Shown here: piece by piece, positions 11,528 to 24,238 of the stretch
Position numbering within the stretch: position 1 is the stretch's first letter
Layout: each line of letters opens with the position of its first letter
DNA from: Amylostereum areolatum
Lineage: Eukaryota; Basidiomycota; Agaricomycetes; Russulales; Stereaceae
Length of the DNA: 64,000 bases
Direction of reading: 5' to 3'
NCBI GenBank assembly: GCA_012932865.1
Contig: SAXG01000088.1
Coordinates: forward strand, 62,001 to 126,000
Position numbers and translations under genes: made by a program
The notes under the pieces: model-generated
Seen by the model: the letters and a program-made list of their open reading frames with translations, nothing else
What the model was told of the DNA's origin: nothing
The model's database searches: none

Positions 11528-14116
11528 ATGCCCATCGTGTCTATGCACGACTTCGTCCAGTCAACTTTCGACTACGTCATCATAGGCGGCGGAACCGCTG
11601 GCCTTGCGGTGGCAGCCAGGTCAGTCTCACGTCATTTGATACAAAGTTCTCTCTTGTACTTAACCCGGCCATAGGCTTTCAGAGGACCCTAACGTTGTCG
11701 TTGGTGTCATTGAGGCTGGAGGGCACCATGAGTTCGCTCCGGAGGCCAACCTTCCAGGTTGAGATTCCTTTCGCTCTCTGTGTCGATTTTCGCTGACCGC
11801 AAATCGTGTTCCAAGGCTTTGCCGGTAGAGCAATGGCCAATCCCGAATTTGACTGGGCTTTCTCCAGCGTTCCTCAGAAGCATGCCAACGACCGTCTTGT
11901 TTTCCAACCGCGGGGAAAGGGACTCGGTGGTTCGTCGATGGTTCGCCTTTCAATCCCTGCAGAGACTTTGTATGGTGTATTCATGTTTTTCTTCTTTGTG
12001 ACTAAGCTCAACCACCTCGCGTCTTCGCGCCCATCGAAGGCAGACATAGACACTCTCGAGAGCTTGGGTAACAAAGGATGGGGCTGGGACTCCCTATTGC
12101 CTTACTTCAAACGAGTACGCGCCTTACCATTCTCTCTCGCCGTTCTAATGTACCTACTATCTTCCGAAGAGTGAAACATGTGTCCCTTTGGAAGATAAGA
12201 AACTTTCCGAGTCTCTTGGTATCGCTCTCAACCCTGACGTCCACGGCAACGACGGTGAGTTGCCATCTCTTTGTCCTCACCCGTGTCGTTATGTTTGCCC
12301 ATCAAAGGACCCATCGTGAAATCGTTCGCGAGCTGGTACAGTCCCTTGCACCACCCCATGCAGGAAGCATTCAGAAGTTTGGGCGTTTCTGTGAACGGCG
12401 AACCAGTTAGCATCTGCACTGCCTTCTTTGGAAATGTTTGACCCTACCTGCGCCATAGGCTAGTGGAATAAACGTCGGTTATAACACCGGATTCGGAACC
12501 GTCGACCCTTCGAGCGCGACGAGGTCCTACTCGGCCTCTGGATATTACAAGCCCAACGCATCCAGGAAGAACTTGATCGTCTTAACCAATGCACAAGTAT
12601 CGAAGGTGCGTGTTTATTCCCGTTTTCATCCCGTCTATAAATGAGTATGAGACGCAGATTGTTTTGGAACCAACCGCCAACGGGCTGCAACGAGCGGTTG
12701 GCGTCGACATAATCCAATCTGGGGAAATATTTAACTTGCGTGGTGTTCGGAAGGAAGTCGTGCTTTCCGCTGGTAAGCCAACTTGTTCATGATGATATGT
12801 GTACCGTGCTCAACGTTCAAAATTCTGTACAGGCACGATGCAAACGCCTACCATACTTGAGCTCTCGGGCATCGGAAACTCGAACATACTCAAGAAACAC
12901 GGCATACCTACTGTGATTAACTTACCTGGCGTCGGCGAAAATTTCCGTAAGCACTCCGCTTTGCTCTTCTGACTCAATTGAACGATGTTTTGAACGGCGC
13001 TTCCAGAGGACCACCCCATATCATTTATCATCGTTGAGGTCGACCCCATACTCGACAGCCTAGACATCCTCAAAGAACCGGTCAGACTGGCCGAACAGGA
13101 GGAGCTCTAGTGAGATACCGTCATTTTCACTCTGCCTCGCTTATGACTCGATGACTTTGTTTTAGCAAAAAGAAGGAGGGTATTTTTGCATCGATGGCAT
13201 GCCAGCAATTCGCATACATCTCCGCGCCCACCTTACTAGGACCCGACATCATCAAACGATGGCAATCCCTGGTCGTGAGCGCCAACTCGACGAGTGTCCA
13301 ATCTCTGGGGAAGCAATATGAGGCCATACGAAGCTGGATGGCCGAACCCGAGGAGGCATACATTGAGTACGTTTTAGGTGTTTCTCGTGGGCCGTTTCTG
13401 ACGTCCATACCGTAGACTGCTTGGCCTTCCTGGCCATTTCTTTACTCCCGCGTCAGTCGCGGTCCCGGGCAGGCGATACTACTCCTTCGTCGTCTCGGTC
13501 ATGCATCCACTGTCCCGTGGCTCGGTGCACATCCCCTCGTCAAACCCTGCCGACGCTCCGGCCATCGATCCCAACTATCTCGACCACCCCGTCGACCTTG
13601 AAATGCTTACCAGCGGCGTCAAACTTGCTCTCAAGCTGTTCAACACAGACCCTGTGAAGCAGGCGACCGTGGGATACGTCATGCCCAGCCAGGAGATCTG
13701 CGACCAGGGTGATAGCGCGCTGAAGGCATACGTCAAGGAGACGGTTGGCTGCTCCTTCCATCCGCTCGGAACTGCCTCCATGCTTCCACGCGATGAGGGC
13801 GGTGTTGTTGACGAGAACCTCAAAGTTTACGGAACGTCAAATCTGCGCGTGGTATGTCTTCATATTATATGCGTGTGTCTTTCATTGATCAATCGCTGTA
13901 CAGATCGATTGTTCTATACTACCACTTGCGAGCAAACATTTTCTTTTGTCATTGCGTGATTCCCCTCTGACCCAGACTCGTAGGAGGTGTCTGCGCACAC
14001 TCAGAGTATTGTGTACGCAATCGCGGAGAAGGTGCGAGAGTTTTTAGATCAAGTTTTATCAAGTTTATAGTTGATTCCTTGGCTAGGGCGCCGACATCTT
14101 GAAACGTTGCACATAA
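11528..14116 (+). CDS. GMC-family FAD oxidoreductase (AA3-like)
   Basis: Start ATG 11528; stop TAA 14114-14116 after more than ten introns. The N-terminus has the ADP-binding loop IIGGGTAGLAVAAR, then the strand-2 acidic residue VIEAGG. The GMC signature region GKGLGGSSM is near residue 100. The middle carries TMQTPTILELSGIGN (GMC signature 2). The C-terminal oxidoreductase domain ends with the catalytic pair: His in SFHPLGTASM (about 13755) and His in VSAHTQS (about 13990). The intron before EVSAHTQS appears to use a GC donor (GCGAGC). Length and motifs are complete, so it looks functional. Such enzymes oxidise alcohols or sugars with release of H2O2, or act in secondary metabolism. Its place beside the methyltransferase and reductase genes favours a cluster role. 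One internal splice choice near 11940-12030 is uncertain. Confidence 0.9.
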
Positions 14117-14758
14117 TGTTTGCTCGTCTGACTGTATCCATTGCCCAGTACGAGTACAGGTTTCATAGTCCGTAAAAGGTATCCATTGAATGAGAAATGA
14201 TTCGTCAACTTCATTGTCAGGCATTCGGAAACTAATCGGATTGGTTGCATCAGGCTGTTGAGTTGCCTGCTTACCGGTTATCGCATCAACCAGACCACAC
14301 CGCCGCTACTTGCGAGTGCGTACGTGTATTCCGTGGCTGCGTGCATGAAAATTCGCTCACTTCTGCGCCACAACATACTTCGTGATAGCGTCAAGTTCGC
14401 TCCATTATTCCGAGTCTCCTCTAATTTGCTTATAACGGATCCGCTTGTGGGATCTTGCACCTCACTAACTGTAAGGTCTTTGGTGGGAAAGTCGTATACT
14501 TTGCTCTGGAGTCTGCGAATCGAAGGCATGCTTTGAATACGACCTTCGTACAATCCCTGTACAATCGATAGAAGACAGCATACAATTTCGAGGAAATATA
14601 GAGAAAAGAGTGCTGGCAACGGGCATCATAAAGCTAAAATACACAAAGGAACCAGAGACTAAGTGCTGCATGCACCAAGTCAGCGCATTGCCCATTATGA
14701 GGAGACTGTATAACGTAGGTCGCTGGGTAACAAGTACATGACGCACGGCTCGCCCAAA
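14117..14758. other. Intergenic with a dispersed relic repeat
   Basis: No intact gene. About 100 bp at 14224-14325 is clearly related to 49318-49422, including CGGAAACTAATCGGAT at one end and CACACCGCCGCTA near the other. The shared piece is interrupted by stops here. It may be a fragment of a duplicated gene. Confidence 0.5.
14224..14325 (+). repeat. Dispersed repeat copy A (relic)
   Basis: Shares several blocks in the same order and orientation with 49318-49422: CGGAAACTAATCGGAT, TACCGGTT and CACACCGCCGCTA, the last followed by TTGCGA. In one frame both begin RKLIG. Probably remnants of one duplicated gene; family not recognised. Confidence 0.55.
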
Positions 14759-14988
14759 TCACTTGCGCTTATTTTTCGGTTTGGGCTTCGTCGACCCAGT
14801 CGCTTTGGACTTGCCCGATCCGGTCGACTTCGACTTCGCCGATTTGGACTTCGCTGATCCAGTCGATTTGGACTTCTTCGACCCAGTCGTTTGCGGCCGT
14901 GTCCCGGGAGCGGGGACGGCCCTTGACAAAGTCGCTGTCTCGTTCCCCAGCAGGGTCTTGGACGAAGGTGGAGTTCCCACGGAGCCGC
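14759..14988 (-). pseudogene. FunK1 kinase gene, 3' piece
   Basis: Minus-strand coding segment ending in TGA at 14759. It encodes a Ser/Thr/Lys-rich basic tail: VGTPPSSKTLLGNET, then repeated KSKSTGS-like units and a terminal KPKPKNKRK that could act as a nuclear localisation signal. Such tails are usual at the end of FunK1 kinases. Its upstream edge is the outer end of transposon copy 1. Joining it directly to the kinase body across that transposon keeps the frame with no base added or removed. It is therefore read as the separated C-terminus of the kinase at 21916-24238. In the present arrangement it has no start of its own. Confidence 0.7.
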
Positions 14989-14992
14989 ATCA

Positions 14993-15006
14993 GGGAAAAC
15001 CTCCCC
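14993..15006. repeat. Terminal inverted repeat, copy 1 outer end
   Basis: GGGAAAACCTCCCC, preceded by ATCA. Matches the inner end at 21901-21914 as a perfect reverse complement. Inside it, up to about 15110, short motifs built on CTAAG, TTTAGAG and CTCTAAA recur, with a near-palindrome GTCAAAATTTGAC at about 15030. Confidence 0.9.
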
Positions 15007-15252
15007 CCCTAAGGTGATGCTAAGGTGCGTCAAAATTTGACGACCTTTAGAGAGAGCCGCCGCGAGCACTCTAAAAGCTCGAAGTCCATCTAACCGCTTC
15101 TAAGTTTCTTTCGTAGTTTCTTGTCAAGTTCACGCGGCCCCCTTCGTCGTCGCCATTCTCGCTCGTATAGTCGTCCCTTCTGTCCCCCGACTGCCTCTAT
15201 ACATTGTCTGACATCCGAATGATACAAATATATTTTATTGTTTGCTATTTTG

Positions 15253-18200
15253 TCAAAATACCTTCATGTACGTGTTCCGCTCGAGGAAGGGGTTCACTCG
15301 AAACTTGGAACACTCCTCGAGCACATTGTAACTCGTCCAATGACGCGGGGCCGTTGCCCCAAATCGGGGGAAGAGTTGCACGCTACGTTGGATATCTTCC
15401 ACAGGTATGATCTCCACTTCGCGTCGACCGTTGCGAATGGACCGAGAGACTCGGTACATGAGCGTGTCGTCCTCTGGCTCGGCCGCGAAGGGTGAAAACC
15501 ATTCGACGTATGCAAGATGCCGCGGGGGCGACGGACGCGATTCGTCGAAGACTTGGGTTGCGACCTTCGTTGCGAGGTGAAACACGACACGGACCTGAGC
15601 CACGCGAAGTCCTGGACCTCAGGATATGAGCAAGGAACATGGTGAACCGTCAAGAGGTACATACCAACAACCCCCTTCGATGATCCATCGTGACCAGTGC
15701 GAACCAACACGGTATCGAATCGTCCAGGGATTGGCCGGCCACGGTTGTCCGAACGTTGAGGACGAACATGGGCAGCGTCACGGTCATCTTCGCCGTTTTC
15801 GCGCCGCAACGCGTCGTGGTTCCAAAACTTGATCTTGTGGTACACGGCGACGGAGGTTGTAGGAATGAGTGTATTGTCTGCCTTGTGACGAGCAGCTGAA
15901 GGTGTGAGATGGGGGAAGTTGTGTTTGACAATGAAGGCGGCCAGAGCATCTCCGAAGTCAACGGCGCCGTACGCGTCGCTGAGAATATTGAAAGAAACGG
16001 ACTTGACGGAGGCATGTTTTGTCATCTCAATGTGTGTGTGTAGGAAGACCTCGGGTACATGTTCAGCGGTGACGGCGGGTTTGCCAGCGAGGCGCCACTG
16101 GAGAAAAGCAGCATGCGATTGAACTTTCTCGCGCCGTTCGAGCCAGGTTGTCATCTGGGGGTATTCATCTTTGCAGTTGGTGGACCTGTACGCGTCCTTC
16201 GTGAAGTCGATGTGCAGCCTTTCCGTTTGCTCCGTGTTGTAATTGTCTGTTGTGCCGAACAGCTCGATGCTGGACCTGTAGTGACGCAAACCGTGGAGCT
16301 TGGGTAAGTTGAAATCAGTGCGGATCCCTAACTCGATGAAAATAGCCTTGTTGTCGTGGAAGCGCTGAAGAGCATCGTCCATGGCGGTCAGGGTCGCGTC
16401 GGTATGCAACGGGTACTGAGCAAGATAGAGAAAGTCCAAGAGGCCTCTGACTGCGCGTATGAGTCGTGCAGGATTACGGCCGTCGGGAAGGGGGAGGTCG
16501 GCAATGAGACCCAAAAGAATGCGGCACATATGCTTGTGTTCAGTGCCAGAGATGCGCGAGAGCGTGGTGATTCCTTTGGTGAAGAGGTGTGCGTTGTGAT
16601 TGGGAGGCATGCGACGGCAGCGGGCATCGATCTCGTCGGGTCCAAATGCTTGCGGGTCTGAAACCCAGCCCACAACGTGCTTGACTACGCCTTGATACAA
16701 CTGATGGAGGATATCTGGGGTACAGGAGACAAAGATGTTGGTATAAGGAAGATCCTCCCAGAACGGGTGGAAGATGGGTCGAAAGCGTGCGTCGCGACAC
16801 GCAGCATGGAATATGGCTGGTTCTTCATCAGCCAGCTCGAAGACATCCAGAGCGTCGTCGACAGAGCGAAATGGATAGTCACTGTCATCGTTGTAGTCGC
16901 CGAGCTCATTATGACGAGCGGGACAGCGCGGACAGTCACCATAAAGTGTTGAGGTGACGAGGACTTGCTCGGGATAATCCCCGACGAACGTAGCATAGAT
17001 TAGGTGGCAGCGCCGCCAAACGCCGTCCCCGCTAACCATAGCGATACCGCACTCCGAGGAGTCCTTGATGGGAGCGAGGATCCTTCGCATGCATTCATGA
17101 AAGACATTCCCAACTGCCCGGCGCCGTGCTGCCTTGTTGGTGATGTGTTCAAGCTTCGCAGTAGGCAGATACCCCACGAGAACCTGTGCGCGGCGTGACG
17201 GTTTGCGGCGGATGCTTTTTGGAATGTTTCCGATTGTCATGTAAACCGGATAAGCTGACTTGCCACGGAACATGGTAAGTTGTGTCTTGTCGGAGGAGAT
17301 GATAAGGGGGACAACAGTTGCGCCTGGATGGATTGCTTCAATAGAGGACTGTACATAAACATGGTTAGAATCTACAGCTACTTCTTCGACGGACGAGGTG
17401 ACGGACCTGAACATTCCACCACCACTTTCCTGTGTTCATCTCATCGAAAATGCGAATTGTCATGTCTTCATCTTGATAGTGCCGCTCTGGCGCGAACATA
17501 AGGTGCTCTGCGAACTCAGGATCACCGTACAACGCACGGACACATGGTATGATGTCGCGCATGTAAACCTCAAATGTCTCGCCGCCGATCCGAATCTCTT
17601 CCATTGAAAACTTGGGCCGACCTGGAAGCTGCTCGTCGATGATCTTGTTGAGCTGCGCAGTGGTTCGATACGAGAGGCCAAGTTTTTCAGGCAGCTAGAG
17701 ACAAGATCAGTTTCGCCGATTGCAGCTCAAAAACCAACAGAAAACATACCTCATCCATTTGGAAGAGTTCCGAGACGGCCGACGAGGTTGGACCCCTGGT
17801 CTTCGCCCAGTACGCCATGGTCCAGTCTATCTTGGATTTGAACGGGGCCCATATGTTGCCCTCACCACCAGCATCGAAATGCGAACCCAGTGCCTCGTAG
17901 CGAGACACGGCGGGCGTGCAGTCGAGAGGGGCACCGGCACCTTCACCCGGAAAATGCTGAATGATGGGATGTTTCCAAAGCTGACCTTCCACATGGAGGC
18001 GTTCCGCTGGTGTGAAAAGACGGCCGGAAGTCCCAGAGTTGGGAGATGCACCACCCCAAGCCGTATCGGGCTCCTCCACATGAACCAGGGGGGCATTTGG
18101 GTTGATATCCGACTCAATGTGGTGCTGGCGGAGGGCTTCTAGGATTTGCGCGTCATTCTCTTCATCCGAGTCGGCGTCGTCGGTAAGGCCGGGGACCATG

Positions 18201-18631
18201 TCATCATCCTCATCTTCATCGTCAACTTGATCGGTTGGACTGGGGATGGTAGGATGGCCTTCGAGAAATGTGTCGGGGTGGTCTGATGGTGCGTCAATAT
18301 CCATACGGTCTCCATGTGCGCTGGAAGAGGGGCCATCGCTGTCCCAGACTCCGAGATCGGCGGGTGAATATGAAGTGGCGAAATAGTCGCCCGTGAAATG
18401 TTGTTCGGCTTCAAATGCATTGTCATCCTTGTGTACTGCGTTGGCAGGGGGTCCGGGTACACCAGGATGACCAGAGAAAATGCCCAGAAATTCAGTATCT
18501 CGACGAGCCTGACTAGCGGCACGGCAGACGTCTCGACGGGTTTGTGCCCAGTGATTTGCAAGGCCCTTGCCGGTAAAGGACTTGTCACATCCAGGGCATG
18601 TGTTCGTTGATTCTGACGCTGTTTTGGGCAT
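15253..18631 (-). CDS. Plavaka/KDZ transposase, copy 1
   Basis: Mirror image of the gene at 27523-30901, with the same four exons and an identical predicted protein of about 1,070 residues; see that entry for domains. It reads away from the kinase fragment inside the inverted repeat, toward the GMC gene. The start is at 18631 and the stop at 15253. No stop or frameshift separates it from its twin. Confidence 0.92.
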
Positions 18632-18889
18632 GGTGACGTGGTGAGAATGGATAACGAGGTTGTTGTCGGAGTTGAGGAGAAAGAATGCACATTCGCCCCT
18701 GGCTATGGCCTCGCGACCGTAGGAACCCTCTAAAATCCAAAATCTCTAAACCAAATCTACCTTGAGCACATGTCAGCTCAATGGGTTGCGCTTATAAGTT
18801 GACGCTCACTTACAGTCAACTCTCCATCTCCCTCCAATTCCCCATTCTTTTCCACTTCTCTTCATTCTCTGACTTAGTACTCGGGCACC
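18632..18889. promoter_or_regulatory. Divergent promoter region between the two transposon genes, copy 1
   Basis: 258 bp between the start codons of the transposase (minus) and the DUF6532-like gene (plus). A TATA-like TTATAAG lies about 100 bp upstream of the plus-strand start. The layout implies shared control of both genes; no experiment or motif proves it. Confidence 0.5.
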
Positions 18890-21391
18890 ATGAGCAAACG
18901 CACAACCCGTACCTCTACTTCGAAGCCGCAACAGCGCACGACATCCCCGACACAGGCTGCCAGCACACCGGCGTTGACCAGGGGCGAGAAAGCCAAAGCA
19001 ACCCGAGCTCGCACCAAAGCCGCTGCGCTCGCACTCCAGAATGCGAATGAGTCGTCTTCTAACCCAGCAGGTGCGTTAGGTTTTGCACCATACAGACGAA
19101 TTCTACGAGACTTACCATTGTGTCATCAGAACCAGTCCTTGTGCCAGTGGCCCCCGGTGCGTGTTCATTTGGTGCCGTTTTCCTCAATTCTCATTGACCT
19201 ATATGAATAACATTTCAGCCGACACTACTGCTCCTGTCCCCGCAAAAAAGCGCAAGGCCCATACCTCGAACGTTGACCTTGTTGGCAGTGCGGACGCAGT
19301 CGAACCACCCAGCAAAAAGACAAAAGCCCGTAAAGGTGCGTATCTCTCACGCTGTGGTGCAGTGACGCGTCGTCCAACTAATTTTCATCTTCCAGGACGT
19401 GTTCCTCCACTCGTCCTGGACGAGGACACGCCGCCGCTGGCTCCACTGAAGATCTGGTCAGACCAGACGGCTCCAGCTCCTTCTCGTACATTGGCAGCCT
19501 CGGGCAACGTTCCGGTTGCGGCTATCGAGGTACGGGGTTTTCTTGCAACTCTCGGATTCGGTTTACTTACCTCGAGGGATACACAGGTCGACGACGACGA
19601 CGACAGCTCCCTGCCCGCACTCTCTGATACGGAGGGCGAGAACTCAGAGCCGGACGACATGGAGGAGATGCATTGTATGGCCAAGGGGAACTCCCGGGCC
19701 CTCCAGAAAGCTATGGATCTTGAGGTGCGCCCCATATTTCGCGCATCTTCCACTCAAAATTGGACTGATGCACGCAATGACAGCGTCCTCAATGGATGCG
19801 CTCACTTGTCAAGTCCCCTGTGCCGCAGAACATCCATGCGGTGACGGTCTTTTCCGCCTTGGTTCCATCCCCGTCCTTCCACGCGATATCCACCGGAACT
19901 CCCGAAGGTCTGGCACTGCTACCCGCTCCAACTTCTCAGGCTCCCCCGGCAGTCGTGGCAGGCAATCAGACAATGCCCAACCCCTCTGAACATCAAGAGG
20001 ATGATATGCCCGAGCTTGTGACAGGTCTGTAACATCCGTCTCTCCTTGTTTCTTTCTACTTATATCATCTTAGATGGTGCTACTGTTCCCTCTGCACCTC
20101 AACCGGATGCTACGCCTCTGCCGCCGGTCGCTGCGCCTGCCACGCAACAACCTTTGCAACATACCGACGGACTCGTTGGAGGTAACTTTTCTCAGAGTCG
20201 CATGTGGCGAATCCTGGGTCTGGTAGGTGACCGATATGTATCTGATGCCGACGGTCCTATAGGAGCTGGTGTTGTCAGCCTTCCCGACGCAACAATTACC
20301 GATCCCAACGAGCCTCACCCTCCACACACCGACCTGGTCCTTCCGCCCCAAGGACAACGGATGCGCCTTTCGCATCAGTCTGACATTGTTCAGCGGATGG
20401 TTCGCGACGCATTCATGCAGCTTATGCTCCATCTGTACTTCGTCAACAGTTTTCCTGATGGCATCTTGGCTGCCTCGTTTGCTCGGCAAGCTCTGACTGT
20501 TGCAGCATCACTGCGGGAGGTTTGCCGTCACATATATAGGCGTGTCTTGCAAGAAGGGGCATATCTCGAACCTCTCATTCCATTGGTACGTCCTGCAGCT
20601 CATCGTGAAGATCTGATTAACCATGTTATAGATTTCCGCTCGTGTCGCACTCTACCGCAAGACCGTCAAGGACCACAGTGATAGCCTCGTCGTGGCAATG
20701 TTCAATCTACTTCCGAACGGAGTGCACTGTGAACAAAGGGTGACCGCTGCACTGTTGGACTATGCGTATATTTTCCGTCGCAACTCGCCGGTAATTTACA
20801 TACATTGTCAGCTTATCGAGTTTCAACTAACGATACCTAGGATGGTTTGACGGGAGCTGTGCGCCGTAGCTGGCCGTACCGCCATCCCATCGGCATCACA
20901 ATCATGAACCGTCTGCTTTTTGCGCGGGGCCTCGCGAACCAGCAACGTCCATGGTTTCCATTTCGCGTCGACTCTGTCACCAACGAGTATCAGCTTGAGC
21001 TCCCTCAAGCTCTTGTTGCACTCGTGTACACGGCGGTACGTAACACTTCTCGCATCTCACCGGCAATACTAACACATCTTTCGGATACTAGGTCTATGCA
21101 TCTCTATATGAACACCGTTCCGGTCAGCAACAGAGGGGCGATTTCTCCTCCGACGCATTCCTTGACGTCTACAACGGCCACATTGCGACTCTCGAGAACA
21201 TCAGGACCACTCGCCCAGAGCACTACCACCGCATGATGTTCAATCTGTACACGGAGGTCTCGTAAGTCCAAATCAACACTACCGTGATATAATCATACTA
21301 ACCTCCGCCTAGAGCTGCTGGCACATCTTCTCCTGCCCCAAATGCAGTCTTTGCCGGGGCTATCGCGGCAATTGAGTTTGAGGATGCGTAA
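18890..21391 (+). CDS. DUF6532-like accessory gene of the transposon, copy 1
   Basis: Start ATG 18890 (MSKRTTRTSTSKP), stop TAA 21389-21391, about ten short exons. The N-terminal third is basic and low in complexity, with an Ala/Lys/Arg helix-prone stretch (KATRARTKAAALALQ) and two lysine clusters (PAKKRKAH, PSKKTKARK) that look like nuclear localisation signals. An acidic Asp/Glu stretch follows. The C-terminal half has MWRILGLVGDRYVSDADGP. It ends in a region with GAVRRSWPYRHPIG, ELPQALVALVYTAVYASLYE, and a DFSSDAFLDVYNGHIATLE motif typical of DUF6532 proteins. Function unknown. The constant pairing with a transposase in all three elements suggests a role in transposition, target choice or silencing control. 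Identical to copy 2. Confidence 0.8.
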
Positions 21392-21900
21392 ATTGTGTAC
21401 TCCCACCGCCTCCCCCATCATACACTGTTCTCTTTCCTTGCGTCGTTATACCTGTCTCGTTCGTCCTGCCCCCACTTACGTCCTGTCTACTAATGTCTTT
21501 CGTGTCCATACTTACCACTACTCTCCATTCCGTATTCTGCCTCCCATCCCCCGCTACGCGTGTCCACTCGTTTACGTTTCATCCCCCCCCCCCGCCCGGC
21601 TGTCTGTTTGTATCGTACTATCCTGCCCTGTGCTAATGTTTCTAATGACCATAATTCTGGTCTAAACCGTTTGAACCCGCGAGCTAACCCCGAACAAATG
21701 GCACGGGTATATGTCTTCCTAAATTTATCCTAATGTACTAAACCCTTGCCAAGGCGGACGCACCGACCGCCGCCTTAGCAAAACCTAGTACAGTTTTAGG
21801 CCAGGATTACCCGTCATTTTGCTTCTAATAAGAGGGGGACCTTCCTAAACTCCTAAGCCGCAAATTAGAGCCAATAAGATCAAATTATTACAATTTTGCA
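21392..21900. other. Transposon inner subterminal region, copy 1
   Basis: About 500 bp of non-coding sequence between the accessory gene and the inner inverted repeat. It is pyrimidine-rich at first and includes a run of 11 C near 21583. It then holds scattered TTAG/CTAA motifs and a GC-rich palindrome-like stretch near 21755-21780. Likely 3' UTR and transposase binding sites. Confidence 0.6.
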
Positions 21901-21914
21901 GGGGAGGTTTTCCC
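21901..21914. repeat. Terminal inverted repeat, copy 1 inner end
   Basis: GGGGAGGTTTTCCC, the reverse complement of the outer end at 14993-15006. It abuts the kinase coding sequence. Confidence 0.9.
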
Positions 21915-21915
21915 A

Positions 21916-24238
21916 GAGCGTCGTTAAGGCGCATCCTCTTCGATTCACTTTCTTCAACCCCGTCCTCCAAATCACGCCGTTTCGACGTTGTGGGATTATT
22001 GTATGCCGTCTTGACCGCAGAACCCGTTGGGTTGTAGACGGAGGCAACCGCACCCTCAGAGATTTGGTTTTGCGCCCCATCGTTCTGGGGCCAGCCCGGA
22101 GTTTTGAGAGCGGTTATAAAGGCCCCCCCAACTAGTTTTGAGGTCTCCAAGTTCTTCATACATGCCTCTCTTTCGGCCTCCACCTCAGCTCCGGTGAGCT
22201 CCTTCGAAGGAATTGCCACGACCACATCGGTGCCGTAGGCTGCGTCGATGTCGGGATCTTCGCGCTTGGCTTCCACCGCATCGGACACCTCACGGTAGAG
22301 AGGTTTGAAGAGGTCGCGCAGCTCGTTCATTAATATGACGAGGGGACGAGGGAGATCCCAGCTGGCCTGAAGCTCCTTCGCCGTGAAACAGTTCCCTGTC
22401 AGTATGGACTTCCTCACTACCCCCCCGACTGCAAGGTCGAAGGCGGTGTGGAAGTTCAAGGCGAAAGTATTCTGGTCGGCGGAGCAGATAGTAGGTCGAT
22501 ATTTGAGAACGTGATGGAAAAGGACGTGGACGAAGGACTCGAGGTCGTCCCGCAGAAGATGGTCCCGTCCGATAGGATTCATCAGAATGGCCACAGACAT
22601 GTATTGCACCGTTCCCTATCGAACAGGTTAGGATAAATGCGAAGCAGCTCATGAATGTGGAAAGACTCACTGTTCGCCACCGCCGACGCGCCTCTAATCC
22701 GTCCTTCGTAAACCAGCACAGGTCCCAGTCAATAAGCATTCCGTTCCCGTCATCGTCGATCATAATGTTGCTGGCACTGACGTCGCGATGCAATGTTTCT
22801 GCATCTATGTAGGCTTTCCAATGACCTGAAGCTATCGTAAGAAACCACGACCGTGTTAACAGATGAAGGTACGCACAGAAAACAGCATGTGACAGAGCTC
22901 GACACAGTTGTTCGGTTGAACTGAATTTGTTGAGTGGGCGGCCAATCTTCCCGAAAACAGTACGATGGTGGGTAAGGGGATAGACGTCGTGCGTCATGTA
23001 TGCCCATTCCTTCTCCGCGTAATTTTGCGTTTGAGTGGTCTGTGACTCCCGCGTTGACGTTTGTGAGGAAGTAGACTTCTTCTTGGACTTGGCAGATGAT
23101 TTCTTCTTGGAACGAGACGGAGAATCCAACGGGACATCGCCGCCGTAAAGATAATCGGGGAGATGGGGAACTTTGGCCTCGTTGAGACGCTCATAGATTT
23201 CGCCCTCAATGGGCATGCCCGAGAGTGAAATGCGCCAGCTGTCCTTCAGGAAGACCAGCTTTGGCGCCTCGGGGTCTGTGATATCGACTCCGATGTACCC
23301 GAACGTCGATCGGCCGGGAAGAGTGCGAGGGTATGCTTGTGGTCGACCAGTGATAACGATGTGACAGTCTTCTTTGTCCCAGACCTCGAAGCGACGCAGC
23401 ACTTCAGTCTCCTCGGGCAGGGCATGGGGAGATCTCGCTTCTCGTTTGGCTTTGAAGACGCTGTGGGCAAGCTCCGTCTCTCGGACGCTTGGGAGCGAGA
23501 CAGTCGTGTCGAAGCCACGCTGAGCGGGGGTCATGAAGTTGAATCTCCAGAGAAACTCTGCCAGATACGACGTCGTTTGCCAGTTGAACCTCTCGGAGAA
23601 GATGGCGCCGCTGCGGTCCCATCGAAAGAGGCGAGCCTCTTCCTCCATGATGACCACGGAGAACACAAAGACACGATGTGTGTTCTCGAACATCAACATC
23701 GCATACGACAACAGCTGCCCGCGCACCTCGGAGGCATCCTCGTCCTTGCCCACTGGGTCAAGGTTCTTGCGGTCCTCGGCGTGGGCTGGGGCCTTCATAG
23801 GATCTTCGCATCGTGTCCTCTGCCCGGAAGCATTCTTGAATTTCAGCTCCAAGAAAAAGAGGGATTTCATGAACATTTCGAAGTCCTTCCTCTTTTGCTT
23901 GGGCGTGGGGGACGGTGCGTCGGAAGGCAATGGAGTGGAAGTGGACGATGGGGATCGGAGAGGGTTGTTCCCTTTTTGGAACGCAGTCATGTCCGCCTTG
24001 CCCGTAATACCAGTGCTCTCACCCTTTCCTATGACGTTGTGTGTGTCCTCGACGTCCATGTGTAAGCAGAAAGGCGCAAAAGCCGGAATCTGGAAATCGA
24101 CATTAGCGATAACCTCCGTGGTTGCAATAGCGAAAGACATACGAGGGTCGACTCCTCAACTTTGACACCTTTGGTGTAGTCGAACTTCCCATCGTTTGGT
24201 AAAGGGGGAGCCCACGCTGGCAGTCCCCCCATATGCTC
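21916..24238 (-). pseudogene. FunK1-type fungal protein kinase, central body
   Basis: Minus strand, reading from 24238 down to 21916 between the two transposons. Exons: one ending at about 24151 (KFDYTKGVKVEESTL), a long one starting IPAFAPFCL, then further exons down to RRDLEDGVEESESKR. The FunK1 regions are in order: an N-lobe with RGQLLSYAMLMFENTHRVFVF and RWDRSGAI, the catalytic loop HRDVSASNIMID, the metal-binding segment LIDWDLC, then GTVQYMS and DDLESFVHVLFHHVLKYRP. All frames are open, so only the transposons break this gene. The body could still be translated from an ATG at 24232, 3 bp inside the kinase sequence. In that case 20-odd residues at the C-terminus would come from the transposon end (stop at 21845). 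Kinase family: protein kinases expanded in basidiomycetes; substrate unknown. Confidence 0.85.

Larger units (their letters stand above)
14989..21915 (-). mobile_element. Plavaka/KDZ DNA transposon, copy 1 (6,927 bp)
   Basis: The ends carry the perfect 14-bp inverted repeat GGGAAAACCTCCCC (14993-15006 and 21901-21914). The outer end reads ATCAGGG, as in the third element at 39458. It contains the transposase (minus strand) and a divergent DUF6532-like gene (plus strand). It is the exact mirror of 24239-31165 (x pairs with 46154-x). All ORFs match, and the non-coding stretches I compared match too, down to an 11-base C run. It is inserted near the 3' end of the FunK1 gene. No target-site duplication can be seen at the two junctions. 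Inferred to be an intact, recently active autonomous element. Strand is given by the transposase. Confidence 0.92.
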
